Source of the DNA: Microbacterium sp.
GTDB lineage: Bacteria; Actinomycetota; Actinomycetes; Actinomycetales; Microbacteriaceae
DNA length: 56,045 bases
NCBI GenBank assembly: GCA_031177765.1
Contig: JAPSKH010000014.1
Span: 1 to 56,045 of the forward strand
Direction: 5' to 3'
The position numbers and the translations under genes were made by a program. Position 1 is the first letter of the stretch, and every line of letters starts with the position of its first letter. This document shows, piece by piece, positions 26,318-34,663 of this stretch. The notes below the pieces were generated by a model. The model was not told where the DNA came from and did no database searches. It was given only the letters and a program-made list of their open reading frames with translations.

Positions 26318-28962
26318 CGGCGCACCTCCAAGGTCGTGCCGGCGATGAGCACCCGCGGGTCCGCGCGCTCGGCGTCGGTGGCGGGGCGCGGCTGGCCGCG
26401 CTCGGCCGTGTACGCGAGGTCGGGGTCGGGCGTCGCGGGGGCGTTCACGAACGAGGCGAACCGCCGCAGCTTGTCGGGGTCCTCGAGGGTGGCCTTCCAC
26501 TCGTCCTCGTACCCGTCGACGTGGCGGGACATCGCCTCATCGAGGTCGGCGCAGATGCCCAGGCTGTCGTCGAAGATGACCGCGCGCAGGCCCTCGATGC
26601 CGCCCTCGAGCTCCTCGAACCAGGGCGCCGTCCGCTGCAGCCGGTCGGCGGTGAAGATGTAGTACATGAGGAACCGGTCGATCGCGGTGAGGAGCTCGTC
26701 GTCGCTCAGCCCCTCGGCGAGGAGCACCGCGTGGCGCGGGGTGAAGCCGCCGTTGCCGCCGACGTACATGTTCCAGCCGGCCTCGGTGGCGATGACGCCG
26801 ACGTCCTTGCCGCGCGCCTCGGCGCACTCGCGGGCGCAGCCCGAGACGCCGAGCTTGATCTTGTGCGGGGAGCGCAGACCGCGGTAGCGCAGCTCGAGCT
26901 GGACGGCCATGCCGACGGAGTCCTGCACGCCGTACCGGCACCACGTCGAGCCCACGCACGACTTCACCGTGCGCAGCGACTTGCCGTAGGCGTGGCCCGA
27001 CTCGAACCCGGCATCCACGAGGCGCTTCCAGATGTCGGGCAGCTGCTCCAGGCGCGCGCCGAACATGTCGATGCGCTGGCCGCCGGTGATCTTCGTGTAC
27101 AGCCCGAAGTCGCGCGCGACCTCGCCGATCACCACGAGCCCCTCGGGCGTGATCTCGCCGCCCGGGATGCGGGGCACCACCGAGTAGCTGCCGTCCTTCT
27201 GCAGGTTGGCCATGACGTGGTCGTTGGTGTCCTGCAGGGCCGCGTTCTCGCCGTCGAGCACGTGCGTGCCGGTGAGGGTCGACAGGATGCTGGCGAGCGC
27301 GGGCTTGCAGATGTCGCAGCCGCGCCCCGAGCCGAACCGCTCGATGACGGCGCTGAAGGTGCGCAGCCCCGACACGCGCACCGCGTCGAAGAGCTGGCGG
27401 CGCGACATCGCGAAGTGCTCGCACAGGGCCGAGCTGAGCGCGGCCCCGGTCTTCGCGAGCTCCGCGCCGACGATCTTCTTGACCATCATCACGCACGAAC
27501 CGCACGCCGCTCCGGCCTTCGTGCATGCCTTCACGCCGGCGACATCCGTGCAGCCGTCCTCGTGGACGGCGTGACGGATGGCGCCCGCCGAGACGCTGTT
27601 GCACGAGCAGACCAGGGCTTCGTCGGGCAGCTCGCCGGTCGGCGCGGGGGTACCGCCCTCGGGCAGGAGGTAGGCGGCCGGATCGCCGCCGAGCGCGCCG
27701 CCCACGAGCGGACGCAATGCTCCGTACGCCGATGCGTCGCCGACCAGGATGCCGCCGAGCAGGGTTTTCGCGTCGTCGGAGAGCACCAGCTTCTTGTAGA
27801 CGCCGGCGGCCGGGTCGGCGTAGACGACGTCGAGCGCACCGGGCGTCTCGGCGAACGCGTCGCCGAAGCTGGCGACATCCACGCCGGAGAGCTTGAGCTT
27901 CGTGGACAGGTCGTAGCCGGGGAACGACGCCTCGCCGCCGAGCAGCCGGGTCGCCGCGACCTCGGCCATCGCGTAGCCGGGAGCCACGAGGCCCGCGCAC
28001 ATCCCGTCGAAGCTCGCGACCTCGCCGATCGCCAGGATGGACGGGTCGCTCGTCGCGCAGCCCGCGTCGATGACGACGCCGCCGCGGGGATGGACGTCGA
28101 GGCCCGTCTCGCGCGCGAGTTCGTCGCGGGGGCGGACGCCGACGGTGAACACGACGACGTCGGTGCGCTCGTACGTGCCGTCGCGGAACTCCAGGCCCGT
28201 CACCTGGCCCGACCGGTCGGGGTCGAGCCGGGTGGTGATCGACTCGGTCCGCACCCGGATGCCGCGCTTCTCGATGAGGCGGCGCAGCGCATCGCCCGCG
28301 GGCCGGTCGAGCTGTGCCGACATCAGCCGGTCGGAGGACTGCACGACCGTGCATGCGACCCCGAGGCCGTCGAGCGCGCCAGCGGCCTCTAGTCCGAGAA
28401 GGCCGCCGCCGATCACGGTGCCGACGAGCGGCCGGCCGAGGTCGGCGGAGCGGCGGGTGACGAAGTCGCGCAGGCGCTCGACGTCGTCGAGCGTGCGGTA
28501 GACGAAGCATCCCTCCAAGGCGAAGCCGTCCACCGCGAGCTTCGCGGCGTACGAGCCGGTCGCCAGCACGAGGCGGTCGTACGCGATCTTCGCGCCGCTG
28601 CGGGTGACGACGACGCGCTCGTCGCGGTCGATGCGCACCACCGGGTCGCCCGCGAGGAAGCGCACGCGTTCGTCGTCGAGGTGGGCGGTGTCGAGGGTGA
28701 GGTCGTCGGTCGTCGACCCCTGGAAGAACGAGGTGAGCGCCACGCGATCGTAGGGGCGGCGGTTCTCCTCGCCGATGACCGTGACCTCGAGGTCGTCCTC
28801 GGCGCGGCTGAGCAGGCTCTCGAGGAAGCGATGGGCGACCATTCCGGCTCCCACGACGACCACGCGGGAGGTGGGGCCGGTGGAGCTCATGACTTCACGG
28901 TAGGTGTCCGGTGTTGCGCCCGCGTCAGCGTCATGTTTCGGGCTCTTGACGATGCGTGCCAT
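26314..28962 (-). CDS. nirB: Nitrite reductase large subunit
   Basis: The 882-residue NADH nitrite reductase begins with an FAD/NAD module (VVVVGAGMVAHRF near 34-46; VIGGGLLGLEAAG near 184), then a BFD-type [2Fe-2S] site with C452, C454, C487 and C490, and the siroheme/[4Fe-4S] domain with C669, C675, C709 and C713 in the GVSGCARECAE region. It reduces nitrite to ammonium by six electrons. ATG 28962 has AAGGAGA at good spacing; ATG 28890 would remove a 24-residue basic/acidic extension. The open frame to 30027 passes through nirC in another frame and is not real. Confidence 0.95.
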   Translation of the reverse strand: MARIVKSPKHDADAGATPDTYREVMSSTGPTSRVVVVGAGMVAHRFLESLLSRAEDDLEVTVIGEENRRPYDRVALTSFFQGSTTDDLTLDTAHLDDERVRFLAGDPVVRIDRDERVVVTRSGAKIAYDRLVLATGSYAAKLAVDGFALEGCFVYRTLDDVERLRDFVTRRSADLGRPLVGTVIGGGLLGLEAAGALDGLGVACTVVQSSDRLMSAQLDRPAGDALRRLIEKRGIRVRTESITTRLDPDRSGQVTGLEFRDGTYERTDVVVFTVGVRPRDELARETGLDVHPRGGVVIDAGCATSDPSILAIGEVASFDGMCAGLVAPGYAMAEVAATRLLGGEASFPGYDLSTKLKLSGVDVASFGDAFAETPGALDVVYADPAAGVYKKLVLSDDAKTLLGGILVGDASAYGALRPLVGGALGGDPAAYLLPEGGTPAPTGELPDEALVCSCNSVSAGAIRHAVHEDGCTDVAGVKACTKAGAACGSCVMMVKKIVGAELAKTGAALSSALCEHFAMSRRQLFDAVRVSGLRTFSAVIERFGSGRGCDICKPALASILSTLTGTHVLDGENAALQDTNDHVMANLQKDGSYSVVPRIPGGEITPEGLVVIGEVARDFGLYTKITGGQRIDMFGARLEQLPDIWKRLVDAGFESGHAYGKSLRTVKSCVGSTWCRYGVQDSVGMAVQLELRYRGLRSPHKIKLGVSGCARECAEARGKDVGVIATEAGWNMYVGGNGGFTPRHAVLLAEGLSDDELLTAIDRFLMYYIFTADRLQRTAPWFEELEGGIEGLRAVIFDDSLGICADLDEAMSRHVDGYEDEWKATLEDPDKLRRFASFVNAPATPDPDLAYTAERGQPRPATDAERADPRVLIAGTTLEVRR

Positions 28963-28985
28963 GACGTCTCCTTCGGTTCCGGTGC

Positions 28986-29909
28986 TCAGACGCCGGCGGG
29001 CGCGGTCTCGCGCGGCTCGGATGCGGCGGCCGGCGCCGGTGCGGAGGCATCCGTCGCGGTCGGCTCGGCGGTTCGGCCGGCGATGCCGCGGCGCGAGAGG
29101 CGGGGCGTGCGGGGCGACGTGGCGCGGGCGTAGGTGAGGTAGAGCGGGATCGCGGTGAAGACCAGGCCGCCGACGAGGTTGCCGACCACCGTCGGGATCT
29201 CGTTCCAGATCAGGTAGTCCATGATCGTGAAGTCGCCGCCGAGCAGCAGGCCCGAGGGGAACAGGAACATGTTCACGATCGAGTGCTCGAAGCCCATGAA
29301 GAAGAACAGCATGATCGGCATCCACATCGCGATGACCTTGCCGGGCACGTCCTTGGCGACCATCGACAGCACCACGCCGGTCGAGACCATCCAGTTGCAC
29401 AGCACGCCGCGGATGAAGAGGGTCAGCATGCCGGCGGCGCCGTGCTCGGCGTAGCCGACGGTGCGGCCCTCGCCGATGTGGCCGATCGCCTCGCCGACCT
29501 CGTTCGGCGGTGTGGCGAAGCCGTTCGTGACGACGATCGCCATGAGCACCGCGACGGTGAACGCGCCGATGAAGTTGCCGACGAAGACGAGCCCCCAGTT
29601 GCGCAGGATGCCGCCGATCGTCACGCCCGGCCGCCGGTCGAGCCAGGCCAGCGGTGCGAGCACGAAGACCCCCGTGAGCAGGTCGTAGCCGAGCAGATAC
29701 AGCATGATGAAGCCGACCGGGAACAGCAGCGCGCCCAGCAGCGGGATGCCGGTCTGCACCGAGACGGTCACCGCGAACGCCGCGGCGATCGTGAGGACCG
29801 CGCCGCCCATGATCGAGCGGACGAGGGTGTCGCGCGTGGACAGCATCACCTTCGACGCGCCGGCGTCGATGATCGTTCCGACGAGTTCTGCGGGCTTGAC
29901 GTACGTCAT
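28986..29909 (-). CDS. nirC: Formate/nitrite transporter family protein
   Basis: The 307-residue FNT channel has six membrane segments and family motifs GILRNWGLVFVGNFIGAF and RGVLCNWMVSTGVV plus MGFEHSIVNMF, the histidine-bearing channel motif. It imports nitrite (or exports it) for the NirBD enzyme encoded just downstream. A cytosolic Ala/Pro/Thr-rich tail of about 50 residues follows the last helix. GGAGGAGAGG precedes ATG 29909. It is the first gene of a six-gene operon ending at 22820. Confidence 0.92.
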   Translation of the reverse strand: MTYVKPAELVGTIIDAGASKVMLSTRDTLVRSIMGGAVLTIAAAFAVTVSVQTGIPLLGALLFPVGFIMLYLLGYDLLTGVFVLAPLAWLDRRPGVTIGGILRNWGLVFVGNFIGAFTVAVLMAIVVTNGFATPPNEVGEAIGHIGEGRTVGYAEHGAAGMLTLFIRGVLCNWMVSTGVVLSMVAKDVPGKVIAMWMPIMLFFFMGFEHSIVNMFLFPSGLLLGGDFTIMDYLIWNEIPTVVGNLVGGLVFTAIPLYLTYARATSPRTPRLSRRGIAGRTAEPTATDASAPAPAAASEPRETAPAGV

Positions 29910-30148
29910 GAGGGGGTCCTCTCCTCCGTGGACGGATGCCGGGAGTGGCCGACGCTTCGAAGCTAGGTCGGCGATGTTTCCCGGGGACGACCCCGCAAGG
30001 GACGGTCTCGTTACCTCTCCCTCTCAACGGGAAGGGGCGGGAAGTGAGGAAGACCGTGCGCTGTGACCGCGGGCGCGTCGGAGCGACCGGGATGCCTCGC
30101 GCGTGTGGGAGGCGCCGCTCCGCTCGGCTGCTCGGCGGCGGGCGACTG
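29910..30148. promoter_or_regulatory. Upstream region of the nir operon
   Basis: This 239-bp gap holds the nir promoter, since nirC starts on its left side; the gene at the right end terminates into it. On the minus strand TAGCTT (29970-29975) is a possible -10 box. GTAAC and GAAAC half-sites resembling GlnR sites occur further upstream, but 34 bp apart, one more than the 33 expected for the helical repeat of two boxes. No gene is visible. Confidence 0.35.
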
Positions 30149-30874
30149 TCAGACCTGGGAGACCGGCGAGATCACGAGCTCGTCGATGCGCACGTGGGAG
30201 GGGGCATCCATCGTGAACATCGCGGCGCGGGCGACGTCGGCGGGGGTCAGCATCCGCCGGCGATGCTCTGCCGTGGGCACGGACGGGCGCATCTCGAGGA
30301 AGTCGGTGTCGACGTCGCCGGGGCACAGATGGCACGCCCGGACGCCGTTCGCGGCCTCGTCGGTGTTGATCGTCCGCACGACGGAGGCGAGCGCCGTCTT
30401 GCTCGCCGAGTAGGCCGCGCCGGCGCCGGGGGAGTGCGTCCACCCCGCGTAAGACGACACGATGACGACGACACCGCCGGCGCGGCGGAGTGCGGGAAGC
30501 GCGGCATCGACGACGCGCAGCACGCCGACGAGGTTGGTCTCGATCACGCGGTGCACGTCGTCGATGTCGTGATCGGTCCAGCGGCGTCGCGGGTTGTTCG
30601 TTCCGCTGGCGACGACCAGCGCGTCGAGGCTCGCGTCGGCCCGAAGGATCTCGGCGATACGGTTGCGCGGATTTTCCGCGACGACATCCAAGGGGAGGGT
30701 CGCCACCGACGCCGGGTTGGATGCCGTCGCCTGCGTCTGCGCGAGCGCCTCTCCACGCCGGCCCGATACCGTCACCTGCCAGCCGGCGTCCACAGCAGCG
30801 TGGGCGACGGCGCGTCCGATCCCGGAGCCACCACCGACGATCCAGGCGCGACGCGTGCGTGTAGCTTCCGTCAT
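30149..30874 (-). CDS. SDR-family oxidoreductase
   Basis: The 241-residue enzyme has the SDR cofactor loop VGGGSGIG (13-20), the catalytic Tyr and Lys in YSASK (near residue 154) and VIVSSYAG with the catalytic serine. The NNAG motif is altered to VVASGTNNP near residue 87, and the C-terminus is shorter than in classical members. It diverges from another SDR gene over 20 bp. No strong ribosome site precedes the ATG, and TAGTAT lies 7 nt upstream, so the transcript is probably leaderless. Confidence 0.88.
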   Translation of the reverse strand: MTEATRTRRAWIVGGGSGIGRAVAHAAVDAGWQVTVSGRRGEALAQTQATASNPASVATLPLDVVAENPRNRIAEILRADASLDALVVASGTNNPRRRWTDHDIDDVHRVIETNLVGVLRVVDAALPALRRAGGVVVIVSSYAGWTHSPGAGAAYSASKTALASVVRTINTDEAANGVRACHLCPGDVDTDFLEMRPSVPTAEHRRRMLTPADVARAAMFTMDAPSHVRIDELVISPVSQV

Positions 30875-30894
30875 ATCAGTAATACTATTTCGCC
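30875..30894. promoter_or_regulatory. Ultra-compact divergent promoter with FadR-type operator
   Basis: The 20-bp gap between two divergent start codons holds both -10 boxes on nearly the same base pairs: TACTAT (30883-30888, plus) and TAGTAT (30882-30887, minus). Each is 6-7 nt from its start codon. An imperfect palindrome AGTAaTACT (30878-30886; GT-N3-AC core as in FadR-type sites) overlaps both. The FadR-type regulator encoded at 31662 is the likely ligand. Confidence 0.6.
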
Positions 30895-31665
30895 ATGCAC
30901 CTCGACTTCCACGACAGGACCGTTCTCGTGACCGGTGCCAGCGCCGGCATCGGCCGGGTGATCGCCGACCGCTTCGCCGGCGAAGGCGCGCACGTCTACG
31001 GGTTCGATGTGGTTCCGCCCGCGGATGCCGTCGGATGGGCGGGATCGGCCGTGTGCGACGTGACCGACGAGAGCGCCGTGGCGCGCGAGGTCGCGGCCAT
31101 CGAGAAGGAGCACGGGGCGGTCGACGTGCTGATCAACAACGCGGGCGTCAACGTCGTCGGTCCGGTGGACGAGCTGACAGCGGCGCAGTGGCGCCGGTGC
31201 CTCGACGTGAACGTCGTCGGCGTCGCCGTCATGTGCGCCGCCGCCATCCCGGGCATGAAGCGCGCCGGCGCGGGGTCGATCCTGAACGCCGCCTCGTTCG
31301 CCGCGATCAATCCGCCCGTGGGTGCGGCGGCCTACGCGGCGTCCAAGGCGGCCGTCGTGCAGATGACGCGGGTGATCGCCGGAGAGCTCGGCCCGTGGGG
31401 CATCACGGTCAACGCCTACGCGCCCGGGATGGTGCCGACGGCGATGAACGGCTTCGCCGACATGCCGGATGCCACCAAGAACGAGCTGCTCGACACGCTG
31501 ACCCTGCGGCGGTGGGAGTCGCCCGACGATGTGGCGGATCTTCTGTGCTTCCTCGCGAGCGACCGGGCGCGCTACATCACCGGCACGCTCGTGGACGTCA
31601 GCGGCGGCAAGCTCGCGACGCAGATCCCGCGGCGCGCCTACGACTGGCGGGAGTCGCGCGAGTGA
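30895..31665 (+). CDS. SDR-family oxidoreductase
   Basis: The 256-residue classical SDR has TGASAGIG (13-20), NNAGVN (near 82-87), ASFAA with the catalytic serine, YAASK (Tyr near 145) and YITGTLVDVSGGK near the end. It resembles dehydrogenases of sugars or hydroxyacids. Its stop overlaps the GTG of the following regulator gene, so both are made from one message. It is transcribed divergently from another SDR gene across 20 bp and is probably leaderless (TACTAT then 6 nt then ATG). Confidence 0.9.
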   Translation: MHLDFHDRTVLVTGASAGIGRVIADRFAGEGAHVYGFDVVPPADAVGWAGSAVCDVTDESAVAREVAAIEKEHGAVDVLINNAGVNVVGPVDELTAAQWRRCLDVNVVGVAVMCAAAIPGMKRAGAGSILNAASFAAINPPVGAAAYAASKAAVVQMTRVIAGELGPWGITVNAYAPGMVPTAMNGFADMPDATKNELLDTLTLRRWESPDDVADLLCFLASDRARYITGTLVDVSGGKLATQIPRRAYDWRESRE

Positions 31666-32348
31666 GCCTGCAGCAGGATCTCGTGGACGCGCTCGGCAGC
31701 GCGATCGCGTCGGGAGCCTGGCCGACAGGAACCGCCATCTCGGTCGACGAGATCGGCGCGCGCCACGGCGTCTCGCGGACGGTGGCGCGCGAGTCGGTCC
31801 GCTCGCTGGAGGCGCGCGGCATGGTCCGCGGTCGGCCGCGCGTCGGCACGGTGGTCCAGCCTGAGGAGAGCTGGGACCTGCTCGATCCCGACGTGATCCG
31901 CTGGCGCACGGGCACCCCGGACTCTTCGGCTCAGCTCGAGGAGCTTCTCGACCTGCGCGCGGCGATCGAGCCGGTCGCGGCGCGGCTGGCCGCGGAGCGG
32001 GCGACCGGAGCCGAGCATGAGGAGCTGGACTCGCACCTCGAGCGCATGCGCGAGGCGTTCGAGCATGGCGATGTCGCAGACTTCACGCGAGCCGACCTCG
32101 ACTTCCACCGGACGCTCGTGCTCGCCTCCGGCAACCGACTGTTCCGACAGCTGTGGGGCACGGTGCACGCGGCGCTCGGGGCGCGCTATCACTCCGAGGT
32201 GCCGGCGTTCTCCGAGCACACGCCGCACGCGCTCGACCGGCACGAGCAGATCCTCCGGGCAGTGCGAGCCGGCGATGCCGACAGTGCGGAAGCGGCAGCC
32301 TCGGTTCTCATCCGGGGGACGCGGGAGCAGGTCGGTTCGATCCGTTAG
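31662..32348 (+). CDS. FadR-subfamily GntR regulator
   Basis: The 228-residue protein has a winged helix (about 5-70: EIGARHGVSRTVARESVRSLEARGMV) and an FCD domain with the metal-site pattern ADLDFHRTLV and LDRHEQILRAV. It is translationally coupled to the SDR gene (GTGA overlap) and most likely regulates the divergent SDR pair through the palindrome at 30878-30886. Its ligand is probably a carboxylic or sugar acid related to their substrates. A longer open frame upstream through the SDR gene is rejected. Confidence 0.9.
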   Translation: MSLQQDLVDALGSAIASGAWPTGTAISVDEIGARHGVSRTVARESVRSLEARGMVRGRPRVGTVVQPEESWDLLDPDVIRWRTGTPDSSAQLEELLDLRAAIEPVAARLAAERATGAEHEELDSHLERMREAFEHGDVADFTRADLDFHRTLVLASGNRLFRQLWGTVHAALGARYHSEVPAFSEHTPHALDRHEQILRAVRAGDADSAEAAASVLIRGTREQVGSIR

Positions 32349-32354
32349 GCGACG

Positions 32355-33344
32355 CTACGGGGCAGGGGTCAGCAGCAGGATGTTCATCCAGGGGCAGACG
32401 ATGCGGAAGTCGCCGGTCGAGAAGTCGAAGTCGACGGAACCGCCGTCCTCCTCGATCCCCACAGGAAACGACACCGCCACCTCCAGCACCACAGTTTCGC
32501 GAGGCGGGATGGTGATGTACTCCGCTCCCGACTCGAGGCGCTCCACGCGGTTGACGCGTTCGCCGTGCACCTGCCCGAGCACCCCGTTCTCGAGCGTCAC
32601 GCCCGTCACCGTCAGGTTCTGCAGCTCGGTGCGCACTTGTGGCTGCTGCCACCAGCGCCACCAGCTGAGCGATGCGCGGAGCCACATGTTGGTCACCCAC
32701 GGACCCGCCAGCACGATGTTCCATGCGCTGCCGTTGGCGCCGACCCGGATGTAGCCGTTGAGGGCGATGTACGTGTGGGCGCTGATCACCGCGAAGAAGT
32801 CGCTGTCGTTCTGCCACATGAACCAGAAGCTGACCCGGCGTTCACCGGCCTGGGTCGGCGGGCCTTCGTCGTCGTCCTCATCCAGGTAGACGTGGACCTT
32901 TGCCCAGCTGTCGTCGTCGTCGATGAAGGTGTCGTCGAGGATCGCGCTGCTGTGCTTGCCCCCCCAGATCATGAACGGCTTCCGCACCGTGATGGTCGTG
33001 AAGTTGCCGGGTGGCAGTGCATTCAGCTGCTGCACGCCCGCCATCCGGATCTGCATCGCCTCGGTCAGGTTGCGCAACGACGCGCCCGCCTCGGCTCTGG
33101 CGGCGGCCTCTTCTTCGTCCGCCGCGCGGGTCAGCTCAGCCAGATGGCGCTCTCGCACCGCGCGCACGCGCCCGTCATCTCCGCGCCCGCCCACCTGCTC
33201 CGCGAGCAGATCGGCGACTTCGCGCCTCGCGACGGCACGGCGGGCCGGATCTCGCTGCGGGCGGCGACCGGTGGTGGTTTCAGCATCCGTCACCACCCGC
33301 ATGACGTCCGTCTGCCAGTCCTCGATGTCACGGTCGTCAGGCAT
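32355..33344 (-). CDS. Unrecognised 329-residue protein
   Basis: I recognise no family. The first 130 residues are charged and mostly helical (many Arg/Glu/Ala, possibly coiled coil around 60-115), and the remainder is beta-rich with an acidic run DDTFIDDDDSW, a DEDDDEG stretch, WFMWQNDSDFF and a Trp-rich WWRWWQQPQ segment. A GGEDD-like end SFPVGIEEDGGSVDF follows. There is no signal peptide or membrane helix. GGGAGGGGG precedes ATG 33344. The gene ends 6 bp from the convergent FadR-type gene and diverges from the fructan lacI. The codon composition matches neighbouring genes. Confidence 0.65.
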   Translation of the reverse strand: MPDDRDIEDWQTDVMRVVTDAETTTGRRPQRDPARRAVARREVADLLAEQVGGRGDDGRVRAVRERHLAELTRAADEEEAAARAEAGASLRNLTEAMQIRMAGVQQLNALPPGNFTTITVRKPFMIWGGKHSSAILDDTFIDDDDSWAKVHVYLDEDDDEGPPTQAGERRVSFWFMWQNDSDFFAVISAHTYIALNGYIRVGANGSAWNIVLAGPWVTNMWLRASLSWWRWWQQPQVRTELQNLTVTGVTLENGVLGQVHGERVNRVERLESGAEYITIPPRETVVLEVAVSFPVGIEEDGGSVDFDFSTGDFRIVCPWMNILLLTPAP

Positions 33345-33494
33345 GGCCGCCCCCTCCCTCGTCGGACGTGCGCAGCACCATAGTGGCGCAGCCCGCGCGC
33401 GCCGACAATGGCCCTCCACGACGGCTCGCCAGCGGAGATCCGCGCGGGTCGCGCGGCGTCGGCGATACGTTCCGCGCCCAGAGCGAAATAGGAG

Positions 33495-33524
33495 TTGCAT
33501 TGCATGGCTAACTCGCGTTAGCCT
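33495..33524 (+). promoter_or_regulatory. Promoter and operator of the fructan-locus lacI
   Basis: TTGCAT (33495-33500) and TAGCCT (33519-33524) are 18 bp apart. GGCTAACTCGCGTTAGCC (33506-33523), with perfect 7-bp arms around TCGC, lies across the spacer and the -10, the expected position for a repressing LacI-family site. Confidence 0.65.
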
Positions 33525-33538
33525 CACAGTCACGTTCC

Positions 33539-33554
33539 ACTCACGCGCGTTAGT
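33539..33554 (+). promoter_or_regulatory. Second, weaker LacI-type operator
   Basis: ACTCACGCGCGTTAGT has arms ACTCAC and GTTAGT with one mismatch around GCGC and shares CGCGTTAG with the first operator. The centres are 32 bp apart, so two dimers could bind roughly on one face of the helix. Confidence 0.45.
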
Positions 33555-33582
33555 TCGCTCGTGCACTCCCGAAAGACGACCA

Positions 33583-34599
33583 ATGTCAGAGACGACCCGG
33601 CGCGCTGTAACGATGGCGGATGTTGCTCGTCACGCCGGCGTTTCGCGTTCGGCCGTCTCGTTCGTTCTCAACGATCGACGCTCGGTCAGCATCGCCGAAG
33701 ACACGCGCGATCGCGTCCTGGCCGCCGCAGCCGAGCTCGGATATCGACCGAACGCCGGCGCCCGCGCACTCGCGAAGAAGAGGAGCGACTGGTACGGCCT
33801 CGTCACCGAGATCGTGACGGCGCCCTTTGCGGTCGACATCATCAAAGGCGCGCAGGATCGGGCGCTCGTCGACGAGAAGTACTTGCTCATCGCGTCGACC
33901 GAGTCCGACCCCGTCGCGGAGACCGCCGCGATCGAGCGGCTGCTTGAGCAGCGGGTCGAAGGACTGCTCTACGCGGCGACATGGCACCGCGCCGTCGAAC
34001 TTCCCGAGATCGCGCGCGAAGTGCCGACCGTTCTGGTCAACTGCTTCGATATCGAAGGTCGGTACCCGGCAATCGTCCCGGACGAGCGCACGGGCGGCCG
34101 CCGTGCCACCGAGCGTCTTCTTGCAGCCGGGCACCGTCGCATCGGCTTCGTGAACCTCGACCCCGAGATCCCCGCTGCGGTCGGCCGCCGAGTCGGGTAC
34201 CACGAGATGCTTCGGGAGGCGGGGATCACACCCGACGAAGACCTCGAGATCTCGGGACATGCGACCGCCGACGGCGGGTACCTCGCGGCGTCCGCTCTTC
34301 TCGACCTTGCCGAACCGCCCACCGCGATCTTCTGCGCCAACGACCGCATGGCCATGGGTGCATACGACGCGATCAAGGAACGCGGCCTACGCATTCCTCA
34401 CGACGTTGCTGTCATCGGCTTCGACAATCAGGAGCTCATCGCGGCCTACCTGAGGCCAGGCCTGACGACGGTGGCACTGCCCTTCGAAGAGATGGGCGCT
34501 CAAGGCGTGGATATCCTCGCCGCCATCATCGCGGGTCAGTCGACCGGCACGGGAACCGTGACGGTCGACTGCCCGCTCCTCGAACGCGCATCGGTGTGA
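33583..34599 (+). CDS. LacI-family regulator of the GH32 locus
   Basis: The 338-residue regulator has the LacI HTH and hinge ([52 protein letters not shown]) followed by a periplasmic-binding-protein-like sensor domain. It is the first gene of a 10.8-kb same-strand cluster that encodes a Dpp-type transporter, two GH32 enzymes and a sugar kinase, so a fructose-containing sugar is the likely inducer. The palindrome before its promoter implies autoregulation of the cluster. The start ATG has only a weak GAAAG site. Confidence 0.92.
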   Translation: MSETTRRAVTMADVARHAGVSRSAVSFVLNDRRSVSIAEDTRDRVLAAAAELGYRPNAGARALAKKRSDWYGLVTEIVTAPFAVDIIKGAQDRALVDEKYLLIASTESDPVAETAAIERLLEQRVEGLLYAATWHRAVELPEIAREVPTVLVNCFDIEGRYPAIVPDERTGGRRATERLLAAGHRRIGFVNLDPEIPAAVGRRVGYHEMLREAGITPDEDLEISGHATADGGYLAASALLDLAEPPTAIFCANDRMAMGAYDAIKERGLRIPHDVAVIGFDNQELIAAYLRPGLTTVALPFEEMGAQGVDILAAIIAGQSTGTGTVTVDCPLLERASV

Positions 34600-34663
34600 C
34601 TGGACATCTCGTCCGATGCGCAGCCCCTTCGGCTTCAACGAAGAAGAAAGGAACACACTCATC

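Noticed and set aside
29970..30020. GlnR-type box before nirC
   Set aside because: GTAAC and GAAAC half-sites are present but their spacing of 34 bp and the intervening sequence do not match the GlnR consensus well; not claimed as a site.
28963..30027. Upstream extension of the nirB open frame
   Set aside because: It runs through nirC in another frame, its sequence is Arg-rich, and AAGGAGA supports ATG 28962.
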